Shown here: in pieces, positions 43,952-53,242 of the stretch
How the letters are laid out: every line of letters begins with the position of its first letter
How positions within the stretch are numbered: position 1 is the stretch's first letter
Source: Blastococcus tunisiensis
GTDB taxonomy: Bacteria; Actinomycetota; Actinomycetes; Mycobacteriales; Geodermatophilaceae
Direction: 5' to 3'
Assembly: GCF_900112815.1 (NCBI RefSeq)
Contig: NZ_FOND01000002.1
Span: 338,551-402,550 of the forward strand
DNA length: 64,000 nucleotides
The notes under the pieces: model-generated
The model's database searches: none
The model's input: the letters and a program-made list of their open reading frames with translations, nothing else
What the model was told of the DNA's origin: nothing
Translations under genes and position numbers: made by a program

Positions 43952-45937
43952 TCAACGAGCTCGCCGCCCCCTCCGGGTGCGCAGGTAGTCGGCGACCACG
44001 TACTCGCCCAGCCGCTCGGCATCGGGCTGGAACACCCGGCCGCCCGCGCGCTGGGTGAGGTCGTGCACGAAGTGGATCAGGCCCGGGTCGGGGTCGAGGG
44101 CGAACACGTTCACCGTGGCACCGGTCCGGGCGACACGTTCCATCTCGGCCACCGTGCGGGCGATCGTCTCGGGCATCGGCGGCCAGCAGAAGAACGGCGT
44201 CCCGTCGTCCTCCAGGTGGGCGGTCGGCTCGCCGTCGGTGACCACGAGCACCACCGGCTCGGCGTCCCGGTGGTGGGCGAGGAACCGGCGGGCGAGCATC
44301 AGGCCGTGCTGCAGGTTGGTGCCCTGCAGGGTGTCCACCGACAGCTCGGCGAGGGTCTCCGGCCGCAGCACCTGGGCGGTGGAGGAGAAGCCGATGATCT
44401 GGATCGCGTCCTGCGGGAAGCGGGTCGTGACCAACGAGTGCAGCGCCATCGCCGTCGACTTGGCCGCGCCCCAGGTGCCGCGCAGCGCCATCGAGTAGGA
44501 GAGGTCCACCAGCAGGGCCACCGCGGCGCCGGTGCGGCGCTCGGTCTCGACGACCTCGAAGTCCTCGACGGCGATGCGGACCTGCCGCTGGCGGTCCGTC
44601 CGCGGCTCGCCCGCCGTCCGCAGGACGGCGTTCCTCACGGTGCGGACGACGTCCAGCGGCTGCTCGTCGCCGAAGTGCCACTCCCGGGAGCTGCCGGTGA
44701 GCTCCCCGGCGGCACCGGCGTCGGCGACGTCGTGCTCGCCGCGGCCGGTGGCGTCCAGCTTCGCGAAGACGCGGCGCAGCGCCGTGGCGCCGAGCCGGCG
44801 GACCGCCTTGGGCGAGAGCTCCAGCCGACCGTCGGAGCGGTTGAGGAAGCCCTGCCGTTCCAGCTCGCGCTCCAGCTGGCGCAGGGCCGCCAGGTCGTCG
44901 ACGGCCGGCCGGCCGAGCGCGCGCTCGAGCAGCTCCTCGTCGACGTCGGCCAGGGAGGCGCCGGCGTACCCCTGCGACAGCTGGCTGGACAGCGCCTCCA
45001 GGTCGGCCAGCTCGGCGACCGCGCTGGTGGCATCGCCCATGCCGAGCGCCTGCTCGCCGTCGGGCACCTGGCCGCGCTGCCCCCAGGGGAGGTCCGGGCG
45101 GGCCTGGCGCAGCGCGTCGGAGAGGTGGGCCATCTCGCTGGCCAGCCCCATGTCCGACATCGTCTGCGCCATCAGGTCCTGCAGCTCCGCCCGCTGCTCG
45201 GCGGACAGGCCGGCCATCATGCGCTCCTGGGCGGCCGCCCGGCGGGCGAGGGAGTCGATCAGCTCCTCGACCGACTGCGGGTCGTCCGGGAAGAACTGGC
45301 CGTGCTTGTCCATGAAGTCGCTGAACCGCTGGTCGGTGTCCTCGCCGCGGTTGTGCGCGTCGATCAGCTGCGACAGGTCGGCCACCATGTCCTTGACCGC
45401 CTGGATGTCCTGCTCCCCGGCGTTCTCCAGGGCCTGCTTCATGTTCGCGAACGAGCTGTCGAGCACCTCCCGACGCAGCAGGTCCTGGATCTGCTCGTAG
45501 GCCTGCCGCGCCTCCGCCGAGCGCCACGGGTAGTCCTTCAGCGCCCGCACCGCGCCGGCGGTGTCCTCCGGGACGGCGTCGAGCTCCGCCTCGGCCAGGC
45601 GCGCAGAGTCGTCCGGATCGGGGAACAGCTCGCGCTTCTCGGCGTCCAGCGCCCGGTCCAGCAGCTCCCGGACCTCCTCCAGCGTGCCGTCCATCCGGCC
45701 GGCGGTGCGCGCCTGGCGCAGCCGCTCGCGCACCGAGCGGCGCAGCTCGTCCAGCCCGCGCCGTCCCTCGGTGCCGCGGCGGAGCAGCTCGCGCAACGCC
45801 TCCCGCACGCCGCTGCCGCCGAGGACGGAGTCCCCGATCTCGTCGACGGCGTTGCCGAGGTCGTAGGGCGGGGCCAGCGGGTCCGGCCCGCCGTGCCACT
45901 TCCCGTACCGGTAGCCCCGCGGGCGTCGGCCGCTCAC
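43952..45937 (-). CDS. VWA-domain protein, partner of MoxR ATPase
   Basis: A 661-residue cytosolic protein. The first 430 residues are mostly charged helices (for example DLSQLIDAHNRGEDTDQRF). The last 200 form a von Willebrand factor A domain with MIDAS motif VDLSYSMAL (DxSxS) and the later VVTDGEPTAH. The pair MoxR ATPase plus VWA protein is thought to act as a metal-dependent chaperone. From memory it resembles M. tuberculosis Rv0958/Rv0959. GTG 45937 begins one base after the MoxR stop, so the two genes form an operon. Confidence 0.9.
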   Translation of the reverse strand: MSGRRPRGYRYGKWHGGPDPLAPPYDLGNAVDEIGDSVLGGSGVREALRELLRRGTEGRRGLDELRRSVRERLRQARTAGRMDGTLEEVRELLDRALDAEKRELFPDPDDSARLAEAELDAVPEDTAGAVRALKDYPWRSAEARQAYEQIQDLLRREVLDSSFANMKQALENAGEQDIQAVKDMVADLSQLIDAHNRGEDTDQRFSDFMDKHGQFFPDDPQSVEELIDSLARRAAAQERMMAGLSAEQRAELQDLMAQTMSDMGLASEMAHLSDALRQARPDLPWGQRGQVPDGEQALGMGDATSAVAELADLEALSSQLSQGYAGASLADVDEELLERALGRPAVDDLAALRQLERELERQGFLNRSDGRLELSPKAVRRLGATALRRVFAKLDATGRGEHDVADAGAAGELTGSSREWHFGDEQPLDVVRTVRNAVLRTAGEPRTDRQRQVRIAVEDFEVVETERRTGAAVALLVDLSYSMALRGTWGAAKSTAMALHSLVTTRFPQDAIQIIGFSSTAQVLRPETLAELSVDTLQGTNLQHGLMLARRFLAHHRDAEPVVLVVTDGEPTAHLEDDGTPFFCWPPMPETIARTVAEMERVARTGATVNVFALDPDPGLIHFVHDLTQRAGGRVFQPDAERLGEYVVADYLRTRRGRRAR

Positions 45938-45938
45938 G

Positions 45939-47393
45939 TCAGGCCCCGTACACCGTGCGGGCGCCGTCGGTGTCCTTGGCCAGCCGGCGGGTGAGGTACA
46001 GCCCCTCGAGGGCGAACTCCACGGCGGCCGCCGCCTGCTCGGCCGACTGCTCGCCCTCGGGTACGCCGAGCCGGCCGAGCAGCTCGGCGAGCTTCGGGAT
46101 GGTGCCGAGCTGCCCGAGCAGGGCCGGTGCCGGCACCAGCTCGCCCGACTCCACGGTCTCGCCGCCGGTGAAGTGCTCCTGCAGGCCGGTCAGGTCCAGG
46201 CCGGCGCAGCGGGCGCGGAACGTCTGGGCGGTCGCCTGGCGCAGCAGGTGCTCCAGCACCTCCATCTCCCGCTCGTCGTCGGGATCGGAGCCGGCGTCGG
46301 CGAACTCCACCTTGCCCCGGCTCGCCGGGACGACGCTCGGCAGGTCGACGACGCGGGCGACCGGCCGGGTCTCCCCGGCGATCGCGGCCCGGCGCACGGC
46401 GGAGGCGGTGACGGTCTCCAGGCCGGCGATCGCGAATCGGGCGCTGACGCCGGAACGCTGGTCGACGTGGGAGGACTCGCGGACCAGCCGGGTGAACCGG
46501 GCGATGATCTCCACCAGGTGCTCCGGGACGACGGGCATGCCGAACGTCCCGTCACCGGTCCAGCTGGTCTGCGCCTCCTGGTGCAGCAGCCGGATCTCGT
46601 CGGTGAGCTCGAGCGGGTAGTGGGTGCGCACCTCCGCGCCGAAGCGGTCCTTCAGCGGGGTGATGATCCGGCCGCGGTTGGTGTAGTCCTCGGGGTTGGC
46701 GCTGGCCACCAGCAGCAGGTCCAGCGGCAGCCGGACGCGGTAGCCGCGGATCTGGATGTCGCGCTCCTCCAGCACGTTCAGCAGTGCCACCTGGATGCGC
46801 TCGGCCAGGTCGGGCAGCTCGTTGACGCTGAAGATGCCGCGGTTGGTGCGCGGCACCAGGCCGTAGTGCACCGTCTCGGGGTCGCCCAGGGTGCGGCCCT
46901 CGGCCACCTTGATCGGGTCGACGTCGCCGATCAGGTCACCGACGCTGGTGTCGGGAGTGGCCAGCTTCTCGCCGAAGCGCTCGCTGCGGTGCAGCCATCC
47001 GACCGGGGTGGCGTCGCCGTGCTCGGCGATCTGCCGGTGCGCCCACACCGAGATCGGGTGCAGCGGGTGCTCGTTGAGCTCGCTGCCGACCAGCACGGGC
47101 GTCCACTCGTCGAGCAGGCCGACGAGGGTGCGGATCAGCCGGGTCTTGCCCTGCCCGCGCTCGCCGAGCAGCACCAGGTCGTGGCCGGCGATGAGGGCGC
47201 GCTCGACCTCGGGCAGCACGGTGTCCTCGAAGCCGACCATGCCCGGCAGGCTGGGCTGCCCGGCACCGAGCCGGGCGAGCAGGTTGGCCCGCAGTTCGGC
47301 CTTGACAGGGTGGAAGCGGGCGCCGGTCGCGCGCAGCTCGCCGAGGGTCGTGGGGGCGGGGGAAGGGCTGCCTGGGGCGGCAAGATCCGTCAC
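45939..47393 (-). CDS. MoxR-type AAA+ ATPase (magnesium-chelatase-like)
   Basis: A 484-residue AAA+ protein. Visible parts are Walker A LVLLGERGQGKTRLIRTL, the sensor-containing GIFSVNELPDLAERIQVALLNVLEER (Walker B region), IRGYRVRLPLDLLLVASANPEDYTNRGRI and the lid with RFGAEV. It works with the VWA protein encoded next. GTG 47393 is chosen because TACCGT lies seven bases upstream. It diverges from ilvA over 70 bases, so both promoters are packed in that gap. Confidence 0.9.
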   Translation of the reverse strand: MTDLAAPGSPSPAPTTLGELRATGARFHPVKAELRANLLARLGAGQPSLPGMVGFEDTVLPEVERALIAGHDLVLLGERGQGKTRLIRTLVGLLDEWTPVLVGSELNEHPLHPISVWAHRQIAEHGDATPVGWLHRSERFGEKLATPDTSVGDLIGDVDPIKVAEGRTLGDPETVHYGLVPRTNRGIFSVNELPDLAERIQVALLNVLEERDIQIRGYRVRLPLDLLLVASANPEDYTNRGRIITPLKDRFGAEVRTHYPLELTDEIRLLHQEAQTSWTGDGTFGMPVVPEHLVEIIARFTRLVRESSHVDQRSGVSARFAIAGLETVTASAVRRAAIAGETRPVARVVDLPSVVPASRGKVEFADAGSDPDDEREMEVLEHLLRQATAQTFRARCAGLDLTGLQEHFTGGETVESGELVPAPALLGQLGTIPKLAELLGRLGVPEGEQSAEQAAAAVEFALEGLYLTRRLAKDTDGARTVYGA

Positions 47394-47400
47394 CCCCACC

Positions 47401-47406
47401 ACGGTA
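47401..47406 (-). promoter_or_regulatory. -10-like TACCGT before the MoxR gene
   Basis: On the minus strand TACCGT is followed by seven bases and the GTG start at 47393; leaderless pattern. The ilvA promoter lies back to back with it. Confidence 0.5.
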
Positions 47407-47463
47407 CGACGAGGAGCGCGGGTCCGGGCGTCCGTCGAGCGCCCGGCCTGCGAGGATCGCGTC

Positions 47464-48687
47464 ATGGCCGACCCGGAGGTTCCCCTCGTCAGCGGTGCCG
47501 ACGTCGAGGCCGCCGCCGCACTGCTCCACGACGTCGTCCGCCACACGCCCCTGTGGCACTCCCGCGGGCTGGCCGACCGGGTCGGCGGCCCGGTCTGGCT
47601 CAAGTGCGAGAACCTGCAGCGCACCGGGTCGTTCAAGATCCGCGGCGCGTACACCCGCATCTCCCGCCTCACCGACGCCGAGCGGGCGCGCGGGGTGGTC
47701 GCGGCGAGCGCGGGCAACCACGCCCAGGGAGTGGCGCTTGCGGCGCGGCTGCTCGGCTGCACGGCGACCGTCTTCATGCCCGAGACCGCGCCGCTGCCCA
47801 AGGTCGCCGCGACGCGGGCCTACGGGGCGGAGATCCGGCTCGGCGGCCCCACGCTGACCGAGGCGCTCGCGGCCGCGGCCGAGCACGCCGAGCGGACCGG
47901 CTCCGTGCTCATCCACCCGTTCGACCACCCCGACGTCGTCGCCGGCCAGGGCACGGTGGGCCTGGAGATCCTCGACCAGTGCCCCGACGTCGCCACCGTC
48001 CTCGTCTGCGCCGGTGGCGGGGGCCTGGTCTCGGGCGTGGCCGCCGCGGTGAAGTCCCGCCGGCCCGACGTCCGGGTGGTCGCGGTCCAGGCGGAGGGGG
48101 CCGCAGCCCTCCCCGGATCGCTGGCCGCCGGCCGGCCGGTGCCGTTGCCCGCGATGGCCACCATGGCCGACGGGATCGCCGTCGCGTCGCCGACCGACAT
48201 CACCCTCGCGCACGTCCAGGGCCTGGTCGACGAGGTGCGGACGGTGACCGAGGAGGACCTCTCCCGGGCGCTGCTGTTCTGCCTCGAGCGGGCCAAGCTC
48301 GTCGTGGAGCCGGCCGGGGTCGCCGCCGTGGCCGCGGTCCTCGCCGACCCGGAGGCGTTCGCCCCGCCGGTCGTGGCCGTCGTCTCCGGCGGCAACGTCG
48401 ACCCGGTGCTGCTGCTCAAGGTCGTCCAGCACGGCATGGCCGCGGCGGGCCGGTACCTCTCGCTGCGCCTGCGGGTGCCCGACCGGCCCGGATCGCTGGC
48501 CGGGGTGCTGGCCGCGCTCGCCGCCGCGGGCGCGAACGTGCTGGAGGTGGAGCACGAGCGGACGTCCACCCGGCTCGACATCGGGGACGTCGAGGTGTTC
48601 GTCGTCCTCGAGACGCGCGGGCCCGACCACGCCACCGACGTCGTCGCCGCCCTGACGCAGGCGGGCTACGCGGTCACCCGGGAGTGA
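47464..48687 (+). CDS. ilvA: Threonine ammonia-lyase (threonine deaminase)
   Basis: A PLP enzyme converting threonine to 2-oxobutyrate, the entry to isoleucine synthesis. The 407-residue product has the PLP lysine in TGSFKIRGAY (about 57-66), the phosphate loop CAGGGGLVSG and the substrate loop ASAGNHAQGVA. A single C-terminal ACT-type domain starts YLSLRLRVPDRPGSLAGVL. The length matches the one-ACT-domain enzymes. ATG 47464 has GAGGAT six bases upstream (leaderless-like). Confidence 0.93.
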   Translation: MADPEVPLVSGADVEAAAALLHDVVRHTPLWHSRGLADRVGGPVWLKCENLQRTGSFKIRGAYTRISRLTDAERARGVVAASAGNHAQGVALAARLLGCTATVFMPETAPLPKVAATRAYGAEIRLGGPTLTEALAAAAEHAERTGSVLIHPFDHPDVVAGQGTVGLEILDQCPDVATVLVCAGGGGLVSGVAAAVKSRRPDVRVVAVQAEGAAALPGSLAAGRPVPLPAMATMADGIAVASPTDITLAHVQGLVDEVRTVTEEDLSRALLFCLERAKLVVEPAGVAAVAAVLADPEAFAPPVVAVVSGGNVDPVLLLKVVQHGMAAAGRYLSLRLRVPDRPGSLAGVLAALAAAGANVLEVEHERTSTRLDIGDVEVFVVLETRGPDHATDVVAALTQAGYAVTRE

Positions 48688-48828
48688 ACGTCGGGGGCCT
48701 GCCCGCAGCCGCTCGACCGGGGCGGCACCGATGAGTTCGGCAGGCCGGCGCCGTCCTGACTGCCGTGAATCCGATGAACTCTGTGCGCCGGCTGCGAAAT
48801 GCGGTCGGGAACTGTCACCGTCGCGGCC

Positions 48829-48834
48829 TAGCGT
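48829..48834 (+). promoter_or_regulatory. -10-like TAGCGT before the ABC exporter operon
   Basis: TAGCGT lies seven bases before ATG 48842; no Shine-Dalgarno is present. Confidence 0.55.
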
Positions 48835-48841
48835 GGCCCGC

Positions 48842-49843
48842 ATGACCGACGCGATCGTCGTCGAGGGGCTGGTCAAGCGCTACGGCGCCACCACCGCCCT
48901 CGACGGAGTGGACCTGACCGTGGCCGAGGGCTCGGTGCTCGGGCTCCTGGGCCCGAACGGAGCGGGGAAGACGACGGTGGTGCGGATCCTCACCACGCTG
49001 CTCCTCGCCGACGCCGGGCGGGCGGAGGTGATGGGCCTGGACGTGGTGCGCGACGCGGACGCCGTCCGCGCCTCGATCGGCCTGACCGGCCAGTACGCGG
49101 CCGTGGACGAGTACCTGACCGGCTTCGAGAACCTCGAGATGGTGGGCCGGCTCTACCACCTGCCCAAGGCCGAGGCCCGCACCCGGTCGGGGGAGCTCCT
49201 GGAGCGGTTCGACCTCGTCGACGCCGCGCACCGCCCCGCGAAGACGTACTCGGGCGGCATGCGCCGCCGGCTGGACATCGCGGCCTCGCTGATCAACCGC
49301 CCCCGGATCCTGTTCCTCGACGAGCCCACCACCGGGCTGGACCCGCGCAGCCGACTGGCCATGTGGGAGTTCATCGCCGAGCTCGCCGACGGCGGGACGA
49401 CGATCCTGCTGACCACCCAGTACCTGGAGGAGGCCGACCGCCTCGCCGACCGGATGGTGGTGATCGACCGCGGCCAGGTCATCGCCCGCGGCACCGGGGA
49501 CGACCTCAAGGCGCAGGTCGGCGGGCAGCGGCTGGAGTTCACCCTCGCCCGCGCGGTCGACCTGGCCGAGGTGGCGCAGCGGCTGCGGCCGCTGGCGCTC
49601 GAGGACGCCCGCACCGACGAGCAGACCCGGCGGCTGAGCCTGCCGGTGCGCGGCGGCACCGAGGCGCTGGCCGAGGCGCTGCGCCTGCTGGAGGGCAGCG
49701 GGATCGAGGTGCTCGACGTCGGGCTGCGCCGCCCCGACCTGGACGACGTGTTCCTCACCCTCACCGGGCACGCGGCCGAGGACGCCGCACCCGCCGACGA
49801 TGCCCACGCCGAGCCGGTCGCGACCGCAGGAGAAGCACGATGA
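48842..49843 (+). CDS. ABC exporter ATP-binding protein, DrrA type
   Basis: A 333-residue ATPase of daunorubicin-resistance-type exporters. Walker A GPNGAGKTT has Lys43; the signature YSGGMRRRLDIA is at about 136; Walker B LFLDEPTTGLDPRSR has Asp160/Glu161. The C-terminal domain ends LRRPDLDDVFLTLTGHAAE, the DrrA-type conserved tail. It overlaps the permease gene by four bases (ATGA). The exported substrate, lipid or toxic compound, is unknown. Confidence 0.93.
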   Translation: MTDAIVVEGLVKRYGATTALDGVDLTVAEGSVLGLLGPNGAGKTTVVRILTTLLLADAGRAEVMGLDVVRDADAVRASIGLTGQYAAVDEYLTGFENLEMVGRLYHLPKAEARTRSGELLERFDLVDAAHRPAKTYSGGMRRRLDIAASLINRPRILFLDEPTTGLDPRSRLAMWEFIAELADGGTTILLTTQYLEEADRLADRMVVIDRGQVIARGTGDDLKAQVGGQRLEFTLARAVDLAEVAQRLRPLALEDARTDEQTRRLSLPVRGGTEALAEALRLLEGSGIEVLDVGLRRPDLDDVFLTLTGHAAEDAAPADDAHAEPVATAGEAR

Positions 49844-50646
49844 CCACGCTGGCCATGACCGTCTCCGACAGCCTGACCATCACCCGGCGCAACCTGATCA
49901 AGGTCAAGCGGGTGCCCGACCTGCTCGTGTTCGCGACGCTGTCGCCGATCATGTTCGTGCTGCTGTTCCGCTACGTCTTCGGCAGCGCGATCCCGGTCCC
50001 CGGCGGGCTGAGCTACGCCGAGTTCCTGCTGCCGGGGATCTTCGCCCAGACGGTGATCTTCGGCAGCACCATCACCGGCGCCAGCCTGGCCGAGGACCTG
50101 CAGAAGGGGCTCATCGACCGGTTCCGGTCCCTGCCCATGGCGCCGTCGGCGGTGCTCATCGGCCGCACCGTCTCCGACCTGCTGCTCAACGTGATCACCA
50201 TCGCGGTCATGATGATCACCGGCTTCGCGGTCGGGTGGCGGATCCACACCTCCATCGGCGAGGCCGTCCTCGGGGTGCTCCTGCTGCTGACCTTCGCCTA
50301 CGCGATGTCCTGGGTGATGGCCCTGGTCGGTCTGATCGTGCGCACGCCGGAGGTGGTGAACAACGCCAGCTTCATCGTGATCTTCCCGATCACCTTCATC
50401 GCCAACACCTTCGTGCCGATCGACAACTTCCCGTCCGTGCTCAAGACGTTCGCGGAGTGGAACCCGGTGTCCGCGGTGGTCCAGGGCGCCCGGGAGCTCT
50501 TCGGCAACGTGGTGCCGGGCGCTCCGGCGCCGAACGGGTGGGCGCTGCAGAAGCCGGTGCTCTACGTGTTCATCTGGGTGGCGGTGTTCCTGGCGATCTT
50601 CGTGCCGCTGGCCGTCCGGACGTACCGCCGCTCCGCCGGCCGCTGA
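49840..50646 (+). CDS. ABC-2 type permease, DrrB type
   Basis: A 268-residue membrane protein with six hydrophobic segments. The ABC-2 signature is visible: LPGIFAQTVIFGSTITGASLAEDLQKGLIDRFRSLPMAPSA spans positions about 65-105, including the coupling helix (DLQKGLIDRFRSLPM). The late helix sequence VFPIDNFP-like FVPIDNFPSVLKTFAEWNP follows. GGAG lies upstream of ATG 49840. It forms the transporter with the upstream ATPase. Confidence 0.92.
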   Translation: MTTLAMTVSDSLTITRRNLIKVKRVPDLLVFATLSPIMFVLLFRYVFGSAIPVPGGLSYAEFLLPGIFAQTVIFGSTITGASLAEDLQKGLIDRFRSLPMAPSAVLIGRTVSDLLLNVITIAVMMITGFAVGWRIHTSIGEAVLGVLLLLTFAYAMSWVMALVGLIVRTPEVVNNASFIVIFPITFIANTFVPIDNFPSVLKTFAEWNPVSAVVQGARELFGNVVPGAPAPNGWALQKPVLYVFIWVAVFLAIFVPLAVRTYRRSAGR

Positions 50647-50648
50647 GC

Positions 50649-50706
50649 AAGGACCCGCTGCCCCCACGCCTCGCAGGCTCGGGCGCGGGCCCCTGCAGCG
50701 CGGCCG
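50649..50706. repeat. Palindromic intergenic repeat, copy C
   Basis: AAGGACCCGCTGCCCCC after the permease stop, core CGCCTCGCAGGCTCGGGCG, right arm GGGCCCCTGCAGCG. Same family as 34893 and 39263. Confidence 0.7.
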
Positions 50707-50731
50707 GGCGGGGGGCGCAGGATGGCATCCG

Positions 50732-52804
50732 ATGACTGCACCCGCGCCCCCCGCACTGTCCGCCGACAACCCGCTCGCGACCGTGTCGGAGCTGCCGTTC
50801 CGGCTGCCGCCGTTCGCCGACATCACCGCCGAGCACTGCCGGGAGGCGCTGCTGGCGGGGATGGCCGGGCAGCGGGCCGAGATCGCGGCGATCGTCGGCA
50901 CGGTCGAGCCGCCCACGTTCGAGAACACGATCGTGGCCATGGAGCGCTCCGGCGCCCTGCTGGTCCGCGCGTGGAGCGTCTTCGGCAACCTCACCTCGTC
51001 GGTGTCGACGCCGCGGTTGCGCGAGATCGAGCGGGAGATCGCCCCGCTCGAGGCCGCGCACGACGACGCCATCCGGCTCGACCCGGGGCTGTTCGCCCGC
51101 ATCGACGCGGTGCACACCGCCCGCCACGACAGCGGTCTCGACGCGGAGGCGGTCCGGCTCGTCGAGCGCTACCACCTGGACGTCGTGCTGGCCGGCGCCC
51201 AGCTGGACGAGGCCGGCCGAGCCCGGCTGACCGAGCTGAACCAGGAGCTGTCCACCCGTTCGACCACGTTCGGGCAGAACCTGCAGCTGGCCACCGAGGC
51301 CGCCGCCGTCCGGGTGGCCGACCGGGCCGAGCTGGACGGCCTGTCCGACCAGGAGATCGCCGGCGCCGCGACCGCCGCCGCCGACCGCGGGCTCGACGGC
51401 TACCTGCTCGCGCTGCTGCTGCCCACCGGTCAGCCGCTGCTGGTGAAGCTGCGGAACCGGGAGCTGCGCCGGCGGGTGTTCGAGGCCTCGGTCGCACGCG
51501 CCTCCTCGGGCGAGCACGACAACGGCCCGGTGGCCGTGCGCATCGCCACGCTGCGCGCCGAGCGCGCCCGGCTGCTCGGCTTCGCCACGCACGCCGACCT
51601 GGTGCTCGCCGACTCGACCGCGCGGACCACCGCGGCCGTCGACGCGATGCTGTCCTCCATGGTGCCGGCCTCGGTGGCCAACGCCGAGGCCGAGGCGGCG
51701 GTCCTGCGGGAGGCGGCCGCACGGGACGGCGTCGAGCTCGCCGCCTGGGACTGGGCGTTCTACAGCGAGCAGGTGCGGGCCGAGCGCTACGCCGTCGACA
51801 CCGCCGCGCTGCGGCCGTACTTCGAGCTGGACCGGGTGCTCGTCGACGGCGTCTTCTCCGCCGCCGAGCGGCTGTACGGGTTCCGGTTCACCCCGCGGCC
51901 CGACCTCGCCGGGTACCACCCCGACGTGCGGGTGTGGGAGGTCAGCGACGCGGACGGCACCGCGGTCGGCCTCTACCTGGGCGACTTCTTCGCCCGCGAG
52001 GGCAAGCGCGGCGGGGCGTGGATGAGCTCCTTCGTCCGCCAGTCCCGGCTGCTCGGGACGACGCCGGTGGTCGTCAACAACCTCAACGTGTCCCGCGGCC
52101 CGGACGGCCGGCCGACGCTGCTGACCCTCGACGAGGTGAACACCCTCTTCCACGAGTTCGGCCACGCCCTGCACGGCCTGAGCTCCGCGGTCACCTACCC
52201 GCGGTTCGCCGGCACCGCGGTGCCACGGGACTTCGTCGAGTTCCCCAGCCAGGTCAACGAGATGTGGGCGCTGTGGCCGGAGGTCCTCGGCGGCTACGCC
52301 CGGCACGTCGAGACCGGCGAGCCGCTGCCGCAGGCCACCGTGGAGGCGATCGACGCCGCCCGGCTGTGGGGGGAGGGGTTCGCGACGCTGGAGTACCTGG
52401 CCGCGACCCTGCTGGACCAGGCCTGGCACCGGATCCCGCCCGGCGCCGAGATCGGCGACCCGATCGCCTTCGAGCAGCGTGCCCTGGCCGACGCCGGGGT
52501 CGCGTCCGACCTCGTGCTTCCGCGCTACCGCACGACCTACTTCCAGCACGTCTTCGCCGGCGGGTACGCCGCCGGGTACTACTCCTACATCTGGTCGGAG
52601 GTCCTCGACGCGGACACGGTGGAGTGGTTCACGGAGAACGGTGGCCTGCGCCGGGAGAACGGCGACGTCTTCCGCACGAGGCTGCTGGCGGTCGGTGGCT
52701 CGGTCGACCCTCTGGACGCCTTCCGAGCCGTCCGCGGCCGCGACGCCGACCCCGAGCCGCTGCTGCGCCGCCGCGGCCTGCACCGACCTGGCGAACGGCC
52801 ATGA
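50732..52804 (+). CDS. M3-family oligopeptidase (dipeptidyl carboxypeptidase/oligopeptidase A type)
   Basis: A 690-residue zinc metallopeptidase that degrades short peptides in the cytosol. The catalytic motif is LFHEFGHALHGL (His474, Glu475, His478), with the third ligand in EFPSQVNEMW. The late FAGGYAAGYYSYIWSEVLD is the substrate-tyrosine loop of M3 peptidases. Normal length for the family. ATG 50732. The stop lies inside a long palindrome. Confidence 0.95.
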   Translation: MTAPAPPALSADNPLATVSELPFRLPPFADITAEHCREALLAGMAGQRAEIAAIVGTVEPPTFENTIVAMERSGALLVRAWSVFGNLTSSVSTPRLREIEREIAPLEAAHDDAIRLDPGLFARIDAVHTARHDSGLDAEAVRLVERYHLDVVLAGAQLDEAGRARLTELNQELSTRSTTFGQNLQLATEAAAVRVADRAELDGLSDQEIAGAATAAADRGLDGYLLALLLPTGQPLLVKLRNRELRRRVFEASVARASSGEHDNGPVAVRIATLRAERARLLGFATHADLVLADSTARTTAAVDAMLSSMVPASVANAEAEAAVLREAAARDGVELAAWDWAFYSEQVRAERYAVDTAALRPYFELDRVLVDGVFSAAERLYGFRFTPRPDLAGYHPDVRVWEVSDADGTAVGLYLGDFFAREGKRGGAWMSSFVRQSRLLGTTPVVVNNLNVSRGPDGRPTLLTLDEVNTLFHEFGHALHGLSSAVTYPRFAGTAVPRDFVEFPSQVNEMWALWPEVLGGYARHVETGEPLPQATVEAIDAARLWGEGFATLEYLAATLLDQAWHRIPPGAEIGDPIAFEQRALADAGVASDLVLPRYRTTYFQHVFAGGYAAGYYSYIWSEVLDADTVEWFTENGGLRRENGDVFRTRLLAVGGSVDPLDAFRAVRGRDADPEPLLRRRGLHRPGERP

Positions 52805-52824
52805 TCAGGTGACCTGATCATGGC
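52798..52824. repeat. 27-base palindrome after the M3 peptidase gene
   Basis: GCCATGATCAGGT, one central G, then the exact reverse complement ACCTGATCATGGC. It overlaps the peptidase stop codon (TGA 52802-52804), so one arm is coding. Confidence 0.85.
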
Positions 52825-52879
52825 GCGTCCTCCCTCACGGTGTGCGGTGAGGGAGGACGCGCTGGGGTGAGGGAGGACG
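52825..52879. terminator. Hairpin with extra arm copy
   Basis: Arms GCGTCCTCCCTCAC (52825-52838) and GTGAGGGAGGACGC (52847-52860) are perfect, with loop GGTGTGCG. A third copy GTGAGGGAGGACG follows at 52867-52879. It lies between convergent genes. Confidence 0.7.
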
Positions 52880-52910
52880 TCGCTTCTGGCCGGTCCGGAG
52901 GATCCCGGTG

Positions 52911-53234
52911 TCACAGCCAGGGCAGGCCGAGCACCAGGTCCAGGTCGTCGGGGCTCTCGCCGTCGCGCACCAGCCGGTTGGGCTGGCGGTGGCCGCACGC
53001 CGTGCAGCGGTGCACCACCTGCCAGCCCTTGCCCGACTTCTCCACCAGCCCGATCGGCTCCATCGGCTGCCGGCACTCGCTCGCCCGGTCGCCGGGCAGC
53101 TCGTCGACGTGCAGCGACCACAGGCAGAACGGGCAGTGGTTGCGGTAGTGCCCGTCGGTGTTGGCCGGCACGGGTGCCGTGCAGTGCACGCAGGCGAAGC
53201 CGGTGTTCTCCGCCTGCCGGGACCGGGCACCCAC
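52911..53234 (-). CDS. RNHCP domain zinc-ribbon protein
   Basis: A 107-residue protein with the signature HYRNHCPFC and two CxxC pairs (CVHC near 15, CTAC near 79), probably a structural zinc ribbon. The RNHCP family has no known function. GTG 53234 lies eight bases downstream of the greA stop, so it is co-transcribed with greA. Confidence 0.88.
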   Translation of the reverse strand: MGARSRQAENTGFACVHCTAPVPANTDGHYRNHCPFCLWSLHVDELPGDRASECRQPMEPIGLVEKSGKGWQVVHRCTACGHRQPNRLVRDGESPDDLDLVLGLPWL

Positions 53235-53242
53235 GGCGGAGC

